From positions 124,001 through 188,000 of the forward strand of contig NZ_CAXBGN010000008.1 of the NCBI RefSeq assembly GCF_963975415.1: a stretch of DNA of 64,000 nucleotides. Reading direction: 5' to 3'. Below the pieces are notes generated by a model. The model saw only the letters and a program-made list of their open reading frames with translations. It did no database searches and was not told the origin of the DNA. Shown here one piece after another: positions 8,916 through 16,920 of this stretch. This DNA comes from Kriegella sp963975415 (GTDB taxonomy: Bacteria; Bacteroidota; Bacteroidia; Flavobacteriales; Flavobacteriaceae). Within the stretch, counting starts at the first letter, position 1. The number at the start of each line of letters is the position of its first letter. The translations under genes were made by a program, and so were the position numbers.

Positions 8916-9608
8916 CTATGCTTTTGATTCATCAATTGTCTCTTCGGGCATAGTAATCAAACCATCTACCATCGTCAACTTGCGATCGGCAAGATTGGCA
9001 AGTTCTTGGTTGTGGGTTACAATGACAAAAGTTTGCCCGAATTGATCTCGAAGTTCAAAGAACAACCGATGTAGGTTGTCAGCGCTTTCGGTATCTAAAT
9101 TTCCACTAGGTTCATCAGCAAATATAATTGAAGGGCTGTTGATCAAGGCCCTTGCTACCGCGACCCTTTGTTGCTCACCTCCAGAAAGTTCATTCGGTTT
9201 ATGGTTGTAACGCTGTGAGAGTCCCAGAAAATCCAATAATTCTTTTGCTCTTTTTTCGGCATCTTTTTTTGCCGTTTTTTTTATATATGCCGGAATACAA
9301 ACATTTTCCAAAGCGGTAAATTCGGGAAGTAATTGGTGAAATTGAAAAATAAAACCGATATGTTCGTTTCTAAATTTGGCGAGTTCCTTATCCGATAAGC
9401 CGGTTACTTCAATACCGTTGATGATCAGCTTACTTCCCGTTTTGTTCGATTGTAAGTCTAAAGTACCTAAAATTTGTAAAAGTGTTGTTTTTCCGGCTCC
9501 GGAAGCCCCGACAATAGAGACGACTTCCCCTTTTTTAATATGAAGGTCAACGCCTTTTAAAACTTGAAGTTTTCCATAGAATTTTTGGATATTGGTGGCT
9601 TTGATCAT
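8916..9608 (-). CDS. ABC transporter ATP-binding protein, LolD/MacB type
   Basis: A protein of 230 residues, the usual length for the LolD/MacB/FtsE group of ATPases. Walker A is GASGAGKT at 34-41, the Q-loop lies in FIFQFHQLLP, the signature is LSGGEQQR at 141-148, Walker B is IIFADEPSGNLD at 161-172, and the switch His is in VIVTHNQELA. These ATPases pair with a four-helix FtsX-like permease and drive lipoprotein release or mechanotransmission at the inner membrane. No permease gene is adjacent, which is usual for this ATPase in Flavobacteriaceae. The gene diverges from folE, and its start ATG (9608) matches the conserved N-terminus MIKATNIQKFYG. Confidence 0.9.
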   Translation of the reverse strand: MIKATNIQKFYGKLQVLKGVDLHIKKGEVVSIVGASGAGKTTLLQILGTLDLQSNKTGSKLIINGIEVTGLSDKELAKFRNEHIGFIFQFHQLLPEFTALENVCIPAYIKKTAKKDAEKRAKELLDFLGLSQRYNHKPNELSGGEQQRVAVARALINSPSIIFADEPSGNLDTESADNLHRLFFELRDQFGQTFVIVTHNQELANLADRKLTMVDGLITMPEETIDESKA

Positions 9609-9693
9609 TAGCTAAAATTTGAGTTTCGAAAATTAGTCATTAACGAAGAGACAGCAAAATATAAAAGTTTACCGCCTTTAGCTTATTAATTGT

Positions 9694-9701
9694 TAGTTTT
9701 G
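9694..9701 (+). promoter_or_regulatory. Candidate -7 element for folE
   Basis: TAGTTTTG matches the Bacteroidota -7 consensus TAnnTTTG and lies 61 bp before the folE ATG. No good TTG is visible at the usual -33 distance, so this is tentative. Confidence 0.3.
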
Positions 9702-9762
9702 ACCTAAATTATCGTCTTATTGTTTTAGTAACGATAACAATAATTAAACAGAGAAAAAATAA

Positions 9763-10362
9763 ATGTCGCCATATAGAAATTTAGAGGAGTATAATCTTGA
9801 AATAACAGATGAAGTAAGAGATAGGTATGCCTCCATTCTCAATGAGATAGGGGAAGATGTTGCTCGAGAAGGATTGGAAAAAACACCGGAGCGTGCTGCC
9901 AAAGCCATGTTGTTTTTAACCCAAGGATACAAACAAGATGCCGTCGAAATCTTAAAAGGGGCAATGTTTAAAGAATCATATGATGATATGGTTATCATTA
10001 AAGATATCGAATTGTATTCACTGTGTGAGCATCATATGCTGCCATTTTTCGGTAAAGCCCATGTGGCGTATATACCAAACGGACATATTGTGGGGTTAAG
10101 TAAGATTCCACGTGTGGTCGATGTTTTTGCTAGGCGCTTACAGGTGCAAGAACGATTGACACACGATATTTTAGAATGTATCAACGATACCCTGAAACCT
10201 AAAGGTGTGGCTGTGGTAATTGAGGCCGCCCATATGTGTATGATGATGCGTGGGGTTCAAAAGCAGAATTCGGTGACCACTACCTCAGGATTTCGCGGAC
10301 AATTCGAAAAAATCGAGACCCGAAATGAGTTTTTAAAATTGATTAGTTCGCATTTATCGTAA
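9763..10362 (+). CDS. folE: GTP cyclohydrolase I
   Basis: A protein of 199 residues catalysing the first step of tetrahydrofolate/pterin synthesis, GTP to 7,8-dihydroneopterin triphosphate. The zinc ligands are visible as Cys88 and His91 in LCEHHMLPF and Cys159 in AHMCMMMRG. The substrate-binding GLSKIPRVVDVFARRLQVQERLT block and the C-terminal QNSVTTTSGFRG are typical of the homodecameric type IA enzyme. The cytoplasmic product is of normal length. The gene diverges from the LolD-like ATPase and is followed by a weak hairpin. Confidence 0.96.
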   Translation: MSPYRNLEEYNLEITDEVRDRYASILNEIGEDVAREGLEKTPERAAKAMLFLTQGYKQDAVEILKGAMFKESYDDMVIIKDIELYSLCEHHMLPFFGKAHVAYIPNGHIVGLSKIPRVVDVFARRLQVQERLTHDILECINDTLKPKGVAVVIEAAHMCMMMRGVQKQNSVTTTSGFRGQFEKIETRNEFLKLISSHLS

Positions 10363-10430
10363 TTATGGGTTAAATAGGGTTGTGATACTTCTTATTTAGA
10401 TGCAGCCAAGGAAACTGTTCGTATTAAAAT

Positions 10431-10456
10431 GAATGCTTTTTTGGCATTCTTATTGC
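10431..10456 (+). terminator. Weak hairpin after folE
   Basis: GAATGC (10431-10436) pairs with GCATTC (10444-10449) and is followed by TTATT. The stem is only six base pairs, so this may be an inefficient terminator that lets some transcription reach the next gene. Confidence 0.35.
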
Positions 10457-10486
10457 TTCATGTGAGGTGAATCCTTATTTTTAACT

Positions 10487-10795
10487 ATGTCAGCAAAGAA
10501 AGACAAAAAGTATAACGACCTTTTTTTCGGATTGCTTTTCGACGGCATCGGAATGTTGTCATTTGCCATTCCATTCATTGGGGATTTTTCCGATATTGTT
10601 TGGGCTCCCGTGGCCGGTTGGTTAATGACCAGGATGTACAAAGGTAAAATAGGCAAGGCCGCTGGTATAATTACCTTTGTTGAAGAAATAATTCCAGGGC
10701 TGGACGTGATTCCCACCTTTACCATAATGTGGTTTTATACCTATGTGTTCAAACGTTCGGAGAAAAAGAAAATTCTAGAAGTAGAAAGAGAGTGA
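10487..10795 (+). CDS. Small conserved membrane protein
   Basis: A protein of 102 residues with charged ends (SAKKDKKYND at the N-terminus, KRSEKKKILEVERE at the C-terminus) around a moderately hydrophobic core. FFGLLFDGIGMLSFAIPFIGDFSDIVWAPVAGWLM could form a hairpin of two membrane segments, and IPTFTIMWFYTYVF a third. The repeated Asp and Gly (FDGIG, IGDFSD, IPGLDVIP) within hydrophobic stretches are unusual and look conserved. No function is known to me. It lies downstream of folE on the same strand and converges with the DUF302 lipoprotein gene. Confidence 0.75.
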   Translation: MSAKKDKKYNDLFFGLLFDGIGMLSFAIPFIGDFSDIVWAPVAGWLMTRMYKGKIGKAAGIITFVEEIIPGLDVIPTFTIMWFYTYVFKRSEKKKILEVERE

Positions 10796-10839
10796 AACCC
10801 GCCCACTAGTATCTAAAATGCCCTGTTTTCTAAAGTGCC

Positions 10840-11757
10840 CTATTCTCCAATTGCAGCATCCGATAAACTATCCAAAGCATTGGCAATCGTACTTATTATT
10901 TGTCTATTTCCTTTAATTTTATGACGTTCTACCAAGAATGAGGGGTTGTTATACGAGACATGAACCATTCCATTTTCATCTTCCCATATCAACATTTTCT
11001 GGGGCAGGTCTAAAGCGGTAGTCTGTCTATTTTGCATCAAGGGCGTACCTAGCTGTGGGTTTCCGAAAATCAATAGTCGTGTCGGATTTAATTCAAGTCC
11101 GTTTTTTGAAGCATTTTCTTCATGGTCTACAGCGGCAAAAATATTTAGGTTCGGATTGTTCTCTAATGCCGCCCGGAGGCTATTGTAAGTGTCTTCAAAT
11201 GTCTGATTACTTTTTTTGGTAATGATTCCTGCTCCCAAACCGACCATGCTACGCTCGGCCTCTACAATGGTGCCGTGGCTAGCTCCGGTCGTTAGGTTGG
11301 TCAATGCGGTTTCAATGGTCGGCAACGTAGGTACTCCTTCAAGACCATGGCGACTTGCTAAATAAGAGGTATTGTTAAAACCCAAATAGGTCACATCACT
11401 CTTATTTTTATATACTAGAATTTTTTGGGGAAGATCCAAACCCGCTAATTGATTTCTCTGCATTAAAGGAGTACCCAAATTCGGGTTTCCAAAAAAAATG
11501 ATACGCGTGGGGTCTAGTTCTAAGCTTACAGTATTGGCATTGGCCGTATGGTCAACTTCAGCAACTATGGTAATATTAGGATTCTCCTGAAGTGCATTCC
11601 GTAAGGTTGTGTAGGTGTCTTCAAGAGGAATTTCACTTTTTGAAAAGGTTAAGCCCACAACATTAGGTGGGGGTTGAACGATTCCTTCTCCATGACCGAA
11701 ATACTTGCAGGAGATTAAACTTATTGAGATGATAAATAAGAGTGCTTTAATTTTCAT
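10840..11757 (-). CDS. Lipoprotein with two tandem DUF302 domains
   Basis: A protein of 305 residues from the ATG at 11757, beginning MKIKALLFIISISLISC, with Cys17 in a lipobox (SLISC), so it is probably an anchored lipoprotein. It contains two copies of a DUF302 domain. Matching blocks are EDTYTTLRNALQENPNITI and EDTYNSLRAALENNPNLNI, then IIFFGNPNLGTPLMQ and LLIFGNPQLGTPLMQ, then GLDLPQKILVY and ALDLPQKMLIW. The copies are about 140 residues apart. DUF302 proteins form small alpha/beta dimers of unknown chemistry; here the dimer would be built within one chain. The frame extends seven codons upstream, but the signal peptide fixes the ATG used here. It is a single-gene unit convergent with the small membrane protein gene. 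Confidence 0.9.
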   Translation of the reverse strand: MKIKALLFIISISLISCKYFGHGEGIVQPPPNVVGLTFSKSEIPLEDTYTTLRNALQENPNITIVAEVDHTANANTVSLELDPTRIIFFGNPNLGTPLMQRNQLAGLDLPQKILVYKNKSDVTYLGFNNTSYLASRHGLEGVPTLPTIETALTNLTTGASHGTIVEAERSMVGLGAGIITKKSNQTFEDTYNSLRAALENNPNLNIFAAVDHEENASKNGLELNPTRLLIFGNPQLGTPLMQNRQTTALDLPQKMLIWEDENGMVHVSYNNPSFLVERHKIKGNRQIISTIANALDSLSDAAIGE

Positions 11758-11962
11758 ATTACAGTTTTTTAAGAACACCCATATATACGCATTAGTTTAT
11801 CATGTAGTTGATCTAAACGAAAATCCTTTTGTCTTTATCGATTACTACGAGCTCGTTTTTAGTGGGATTTTTTTAATGCCCTTACTGTTTGGGATTGAAT
11901 ATATTAACCCACAATTGAAATTCCTTATGATTTTTTTGTAATAGAAGTACGGTTGAAAATTA

Positions 11963-11970
11963 TAACTTTG
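11963..11970 (+). promoter_or_regulatory. Candidate -7 element for the sulfite oxidase-like operon
   Basis: TAACTTTG is an exact match to TAnnTTTG and lies 30 bp before the ATG at 12001. The nearest TTG at about the right side is 24 bases upstream, longer than usual. Confidence 0.35.
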
Positions 11971-12000
11971 AAATTATAAATAGATGTAATTTGATTGAAT

Positions 12001-13221
12001 ATGCGTAGACGAAATTTTGTTAAGAATACGGTATTGAGCTCTATGGCCAGCGTTATAGGTGTCGATATTGTATTTGGTACAACGATGCCAGATGGGTATG
12101 TTCCCTTGGCACTTCAAGATCCCGATCCGTTCGAATTGTTCAAAAAGGACAAGGAGATGGTTGTTTTGAATGATAAGCCATGGAATATGGAGGCGCAGGC
12201 CCATTTGTTGGATGATAAGATTACTCCAAACAAATATATGTTCGTTCGCAACAATGGTTTGATACCGGAAACAATTGATGTTTCAAAATGGACTCTGACC
12301 ATAGACGGAGAATCTGTTGGTCAACCCAAAACCTATACACTTTCTGAACTAAAATCAAAGTTTAAACAACATACTTACCAACTCACTTTGGAGTGTGGAG
12401 GGAATGGACGCAGTGAGTTTGATCCACCGGCCAAAGGAAATCAATGGACAATAGGAGCGGTTTCATGTGCCACGTGGACAGGAATACGCTTACGTGACGT
12501 ACTTGAAGATGTGGGTATTCAAAATGATGCAGTCTATATTGGTTATCATGCGGCAGACATTCACCTGAGTAGAGACCCCAATAAAGAGCCCATATCTAGA
12601 GGAGCGCCGATGTTTAAGGCATTACAGGACGAAACGCTCTTGGCTTTTCAAATGAACGGTGCCGATATTCCATTAACACATGGGTATCCGCTGCGTTTGA
12701 TTGCCGGTGGATGGCCTGCCTCAGTTTCTGGCAAATGGTTACAACGCATCAGTGTGCGCAATAAGGTGCATGATGGAGAAAAAATGTTAGGAACCGCTTA
12801 TCGAGTGCCCTGTAAGCCCGTTGCTCCGGGGGAGAAAGTGCCTGATGAAGAAATGTGTATCATCGAATCGATGCCCGTAAAATCACTGATTACCTATCCG
12901 AAATCGGGGGCAGTGATTGCAAAGGGGAAAAAGTTGAACATTCGTGGTCATGCTTGGGCTGGGGAATTGGAAGTTGTTAAAATGGAATTTTCCATTGATT
13001 TTGGTTCAACTTGGCAGACTTGCAATGTAGAAAAACCTATCAATCGACTCGCATGGCAGCATTTTTCTGCTGCCGTTGACTTTCCGGAAGAGGGATATTA
13101 CGAAGTTTGGGCACGTGCTACAGATTCGAATGGTACGGCACAACCCATGTTGCTGCCCGGCTGGAACCCGAAGGGCTATTTAAACAATGCGTGTCACAGA
13201 ATAGCCATAAAGGTGAGTTAA
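12001..13221 (+). CDS. Tat-exported sulfite oxidase-type molybdopterin oxidoreductase
   Basis: A protein of 406 residues; the ATG at 12001 directly precedes a twin-arginine signal (MRRRNFVKN), so the folded enzyme is exported. The molybdenum-ligating Cys132 lies in LECGGNGRSEF, followed by the family hallmarks WTGIRLRDVLEDVG, MNGADIPLTHGYPLRLI and GWPASVSGKWLQRI. The C-terminal domain (KSGAVIAKGKKLNIRGHAWAG onwards) is the Mo-co dimerisation domain of sulfite oxidases. It has no haem domain of its own. The next gene, one base downstream, encodes a membrane-anchored cytochrome c, which matches the SorA-SorB arrangement of periplasmic sulfite dehydrogenases. Other sulfur or reductive substrates are possible within this family. 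Confidence 0.92.
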   Translation: MRRRNFVKNTVLSSMASVIGVDIVFGTTMPDGYVPLALQDPDPFELFKKDKEMVVLNDKPWNMEAQAHLLDDKITPNKYMFVRNNGLIPETIDVSKWTLTIDGESVGQPKTYTLSELKSKFKQHTYQLTLECGGNGRSEFDPPAKGNQWTIGAVSCATWTGIRLRDVLEDVGIQNDAVYIGYHAADIHLSRDPNKEPISRGAPMFKALQDETLLAFQMNGADIPLTHGYPLRLIAGGWPASVSGKWLQRISVRNKVHDGEKMLGTAYRVPCKPVAPGEKVPDEEMCIIESMPVKSLITYPKSGAVIAKGKKLNIRGHAWAGELEVVKMEFSIDFGSTWQTCNVEKPINRLAWQHFSAAVDFPEEGYYEVWARATDSNGTAQPMLLPGWNPKGYLNNACHRIAIKVS

Positions 13222-13222
13222 T

Positions 13223-13708
13223 ATGGGGGATACTAAAAAAAAGAATGAACATTTGAGGTCAGGTGCCCGAAGAATTTTAATCATGTTTTCTGCTGTTTTT
13301 TTGATTATTGGGGCAATGGGTATTTACTTTTTGACAGACCCTACTTTGTCTTTTTTTGATGTGCAGGAACCAGATTCGGAGCTTGTTGATGTTCCTAAGG
13401 GGGAAGACGATTTTGATAAAATTGAAAATGGAATTCATGTTCGTACGGGACTTGTTGAAGCGGAAGGATTGATGACCGTGGTCAATAATTGTACTAATTG
13501 TCATTCGGCCAAATTGGTCACGCAAAACCGAATGAACAAAGAGCGATGGTTGGCAACGATACGATGGATGCAGGAAACACAGAATTTATGGGATCTTGGT
13601 CCGAACGAAGATATTATTGTCAATTATTTGGTAACGAACTACCCGCCGAAGAAGAAGGGTAGAAGGGAGACCCTTGCCAATATCGAATGGTATGAATTGA
13701 AAGATTGA
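13223..13708 (+). CDS. Membrane-anchored cytochrome c subunit of the sulfite oxidase-like enzyme
   Basis: A protein of 161 residues. The N-terminal basic stretch is followed by one transmembrane helix (about 17-38, ILIMFSAVFLIIGAMGIYFL), placing the rest in the periplasm. A single haem c site CTNCH is at 90-94, with Met104 or Met116 (IRWMQET) as candidate axial ligand. It starts one base after the stop of the molybdoenzyme gene, so the two are translationally linked. Its role is to pass electrons from the molybdenum centre to the respiratory chain. A strong bidirectional terminator follows. Confidence 0.88.
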   Translation: MGDTKKKNEHLRSGARRILIMFSAVFLIIGAMGIYFLTDPTLSFFDVQEPDSELVDVPKGEDDFDKIENGIHVRTGLVEAEGLMTVVNNCTNCHSAKLVTQNRMNKERWLATIRWMQETQNLWDLGPNEDIIVNYLVTNYPPKKKGRRETLANIEWYELKD

Positions 13709-13759
13709 TAGCTTTCCATGGTTTTGTATGAATGCAAAACCTAAGACATGAACAAGAAT

Positions 13760-13797
13760 GGGGGCAATACCAAATTTGGTATTGCCCCCCCATTTTT
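13760..13797. terminator. Bidirectional terminator between the cytochrome c and TonB-receptor genes
   Basis: GGGGGCAATACCAAA (13760-13774) pairs with TTTGGTATTGCCCCC, an almost uninterrupted palindrome. It is followed by CATTTTTAG on the plus strand and ATTCTTGTTC on the minus strand. It sits between two convergent genes and can end both transcripts. Confidence 0.85.
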
Positions 13798-13801
13798 AGT
13801 G

Positions 13802-16096
13802 CTACAAGGGGATGCTTATTCCTAAATTTACATTACGCCCAATATTGGCTATACCATCGGTTTTTAATCTTGACAAATGAGAGATATAGGTTTTATTCAA
13901 TATATTGTTACCACTTATTCGAAGGTCTATCTGCTGCTTTCCAAGAAAAATGCTTCCGCCTAAACCTAAATTTAACAAATTGTATCCGTCTGAATTGGTT
14001 TCAAAAGTATTGGTCTTATTCTGGTCGAAGACTGAATTTAGGGTTACAAAAGCGTAATAGCTTTGTAATGAAGTGCTTCGGTTGTTGAATTCAACCCTTA
14101 GGGTGTTGGTTAGATTGTTTGCCGGTATTAGGGGTAAATATTCATCGCTACTCAATTTACCGGTTACGCTCTCAAAACTACTTTCTATATGTAACCAATC
14201 GAGTGGATGTGGATGTAAATGAAAGCCAAGTTCATAACCATATAGATTTGCATCTTGTTGTTGGTATAAAAAAACATCATCTCCGTCGATTACCTCCCCA
14301 TTGGGCTCGATAAAAATATAATCATTGATGTTATTGTAGAACCCGTTGGCGAATAGCTCTATATGTTTCCCTTTGTATTCAAAACTTAGATCGGTTTGAA
14401 AGTTTTGCTCATTGTTTAAATCAGCATTACCAATTTCATAGCGATTGGTTCCTTCGTGTGATCCGTTCGACGTAAGTTCGGCCAAATTCGGAGCTCTAAA
14501 ACCCGAAGCAAGGTTTAGCCTTCCGATTATACTTTTGTTTAAAAGCATTTTATAGCCAAGGGCAACATTGAAACTGTTGAAATCCCTGTCTAAAGCAGGT
14601 ATGAACCTTTCTTCTCCATCGACCCCATTGACTTCCCCGACAATGGACCTGATATCATACCGTATGCCGAATTGTAAATCGCTGTCGTTTTCAAAATGTA
14701 AATGAGAGGTTGCGAGTACCCCGAAATCGTTGGTGGTCGCATTTGGAATCAGTATTTCTTCCCCAAAATTTTCATTGGTTTGATTCATTCCCTGCACACC
14801 GACAATAGTTTCCAGATTTTTCCATTTGGGCAAGTGATATTGAATGTTGTAATTGAATGTTTTTAGATCCATGGAAAGGGCGGCCCCTTCTTCCTCTTCA
14901 TGTCCTTCCTCTTCATGTTCTTCTTCTTCATGTTCTTCTCCCTCTTCTTCATGTTCCTCGTCGTGGTGGTGTTCCTCAAATTCTTTTCTGTCATTAAAGA
15001 TATAACCGAAGGTTGCTTCTAAACTTGATTTTTTAAAGAAAATGTTGGTTTTAGAACTTAAAATATGATTGTTTATTTTTTGATAGGGCATGTCTGGAGA
15101 CCTGCGTTTTGTTTGTTCACCAATGCCTTCAGGAATGCCCAGGGTTGATTCGTTATAATTATAACGAAGTGCTGTTTTAAAGGAAGTTGCCTGATATCCT
15201 AGACCAGTTTTCAGGTCATTTTCACGGAAACGTGAATTTGTAGTTCGAAGTTCATTACCCGCTTTGTAATCGACGTGTGATGTGGTACTTCCTCTTACTA
15301 AAAACTTCAATCGATTGCCAGATGATTTGAATCCGGCATTTGTACGAAGCCCTTCCGTATTACTAAAATAATCGAAGCCAACATCACCGGCAGTTTCATT
15401 TGCCACTGCAAATTTCTCGGGATTAAGATAAAGCACCCCACCGAGTGCATCTGAACCATACAGTAGTGAGGCCGGGCCTTTGATGACTTCGACGCTCTCG
15501 ATGCCCGCATCGTTTATGCCCAACCCGTGTTCATCGCCAAATTGTTGATTTTCAAGACGAACTCCTTGGGTGTACACTAGCACACGATTACCGCTCAACC
15601 CCCTAATGACCGGTTTTCCAATACCGACACCAGTGGAAACAGTTGACACACCGGCTATATTATTAAGTCCGTCGGCAAGGGTAATAGCGCCTTTCATCTT
15701 GAGGTTTGCAACATCTGCCCTTTCTACTTTCATGACATTTTCACGCTGTAATTGATGAAAGGGTGTTGAAACGATGACCTCTTCCATTTCAATGGCACTG
15801 GGTGTAAGGTTTACGTTTAATTTATTCGGTCCATCGAGAATCTGTAGGGTTTTTGAATAGGTTTCAAAACCGATGTACGAGATAACGACTTTATACTCGC
15901 CAGAAGGCAAATTATTTATTTGAAACTTTCCGGATAAGTCTGTAACACCACCTTTCTCCAATTTTGGAAAATATATTTCAACAAAGGCCATCACTGTGTT
16001 GTCTTCAGTATTACTTATAGTTCCGGATAATGAATTTTGAGCTTGGGCACTTATGTAAAATAAGACCGCAAGTAAAACAAAAAATAATTTTTGCAT
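13802..16096 (-). CDS. TonB-dependent receptor with His/Glu-rich loop (metal-type, ZnuD-like)
   Basis: An outer-membrane receptor of 764 residues. It has a signal peptide ending at ISAQAQ, a carboxypeptidase-regulatory-like domain (about 22-100), a plug domain (about 115-225, with KPVIRGLSGNRVLVY and ESVEVIKGPASLLYGSDALGG) and a beta-barrel ending in NVNLGISIPL. Residues 373-404 form a loop with seven His and about twenty Glu, like the extracellular metal-capture loops of zinc receptors such as ZnuD. The likely substrate is therefore a divalent cation, probably zinc, or a metal complex. It is preceded by a 110-residue Cys/His-rich membrane protein gene on the same strand (93-bp gap), probably in the same transcript. 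I did not recognise a Zur box with confidence. Confidence 0.9.
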   Translation of the reverse strand: MQKLFFVLLAVLFYISAQAQNSLSGTISNTEDNTVMAFVEIYFPKLEKGGVTDLSGKFQINNLPSGEYKVVISYIGFETYSKTLQILDGPNKLNVNLTPSAIEMEEVIVSTPFHQLQRENVMKVERADVANLKMKGAITLADGLNNIAGVSTVSTGVGIGKPVIRGLSGNRVLVYTQGVRLENQQFGDEHGLGINDAGIESVEVIKGPASLLYGSDALGGVLYLNPEKFAVANETAGDVGFDYFSNTEGLRTNAGFKSSGNRLKFLVRGSTTSHVDYKAGNELRTTNSRFRENDLKTGLGYQATSFKTALRYNYNESTLGIPEGIGEQTKRRSPDMPYQKINNHILSSKTNIFFKKSSLEATFGYIFNDRKEFEEHHHDEEHEEEGEEHEEEEHEEEGHEEEEGAALSMDLKTFNYNIQYHLPKWKNLETIVGVQGMNQTNENFGEEILIPNATTNDFGVLATSHLHFENDSDLQFGIRYDIRSIVGEVNGVDGEERFIPALDRDFNSFNVALGYKMLLNKSIIGRLNLASGFRAPNLAELTSNGSHEGTNRYEIGNADLNNEQNFQTDLSFEYKGKHIELFANGFYNNINDYIFIEPNGEVIDGDDVFLYQQQDANLYGYELGFHLHPHPLDWLHIESSFESVTGKLSSDEYLPLIPANNLTNTLRVEFNNRSTSLQSYYAFVTLNSVFDQNKTNTFETNSDGYNLLNLGLGGSIFLGKQQIDLRISGNNILNKTYISHLSRLKTDGIANIGRNVNLGISIPL

Positions 16097-16189
16097 AACT
16101 AATATATAGATTCTGAGTACTGTGTAAAATTGGATTCATTCCTTAATTCTGCAATAACATTGAAAAATTAAGACTCAAAAAGAAATAGG

Positions 16190-16522
16190 CTATGCAGTTG
16201 GGGGGGGCCTTAGGGTGAAGTGAAGTTTAGTATGAGGGGCTATATAAGAATAAAAATTTTCTTTATTTTCCTTTATATCAAATGTCTTGTAAAAGATGTA
16301 TGTAAAAACAGAGGGGTGAAATGGGGATGAAAACTGATACTTTTGAAAATCACAATCAAGTTCAACCTTATGTAAATGGACGGTACCTGGGTTGATGCAT
16401 TTTTCCTCAAAATGCTCGCATACCGCATGGTGCAATTTTATAATCGACGGGGTTAAAAGTAATACCATCAAAGCTGCAGAAATACAGGAGGATAGTATTC
16501 TTTTTTTCAGGAAATGTACCAC
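16190..16522 (-). CDS. Small exported or membrane protein with Cys/His motif, upstream of metal-type TonB receptor
   Basis: A protein of 110 residues; the only upstream in-frame start is GTG at 16522. The N-terminus is basic with a hydrophobic helix (ISAALMVLLLTPSII), either a signal peptide or an anchor. The following segment IKLHHAVCEHFEEKC and later TVHLHKVELDCDF hold six His and three Cys in about 35 residues, which suggests metal binding. The C-terminal half is aromatic and ends in LRPPPTA. I do not know a named family. Position and residue content suggest it works with the downstream receptor in metal sensing or relay. Confidence 0.7.
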   Translation of the reverse strand: MVHFLKKRILSSCISAALMVLLLTPSIIKLHHAVCEHFEEKCINPGTVHLHKVELDCDFQKYQFSSPFHPSVFTYIFYKTFDIKENKENFYSYIAPHTKLHFTLRPPPTA

Positions 16523-16585
16523 GGAGCAAATTTAACAAGTTATTGTTGGTCTACAAACCATCATCAACGTTAAACAATATATAAT

Positions 16586-16888
16586 TTATTTGAACAGAAA
16601 GCCCAAGCCCAGACGGTTCAACATTTTTTTCTCAAAATTCCAGAAAAACTGGAATTGACCAAAGAGCCAACCGAAAAAAACCAATAAAACCTGGTATATC
16701 GGAAATATTAAAAGTATTCGCGCCGTCCAATACAGCCAAGATGCAGTAGTTTCTCTTTGCAACCCTATAAAATCAGTTAAAGGGGCGGCAAGTTTGGTGG
16801 CAATAGAGCCCGTAATTGCAAAAACTATCAAAATTATAATTATCTGAAAATTGGAGTCAATACCCCAACGCTTTTTTAATTTATCCAT
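16586..16888 (-). CDS. Small membrane protein, probably DUF6787 family
   Basis: A protein of 100 residues beginning MDKLKKRWGIDSNFQ, with two transmembrane helices (IIIILIVFAITGSIATKLA and WTARILLIFPIYQVLLVFFGWLFG) and a C-terminal FWNFEKKMLNRLGL. The RWGI start, the aromatic FGxFxFF pattern after helix two and the length agree with DUF6787 proteins of Flavobacteriia. The family has no known function. It precedes the DUF6146 lipoprotein gene's neighbours on the same strand, with a 32-bp gap to that gene's stop. Confidence 0.8.
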   Translation of the reverse strand: MDKLKKRWGIDSNFQIIIILIVFAITGSIATKLAAPLTDFIGLQRETTASWLYWTARILLIFPIYQVLLVFFGWLFGQFQFFWNFEKKMLNRLGLGFLFK

Positions 16889-16920
16889 AAAACCTTCACA
16901 AGAGTTGGTAAATATAAGCC

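Noticed and set aside
11705..11941. Plus-strand frame of 78 codons before the sulfite oxidase-like gene
   Set aside because: It begins inside the lipoprotein gene on the other strand, continues into an AT-rich spacer, and shows no recognisable pattern beyond hydrophobic residues.
14881..14970. TTC/TCC-rich simple repeat on the plus strand
   Set aside because: It is the coding sequence for the His/Glu loop of the TonB receptor, not a separate DNA repeat.
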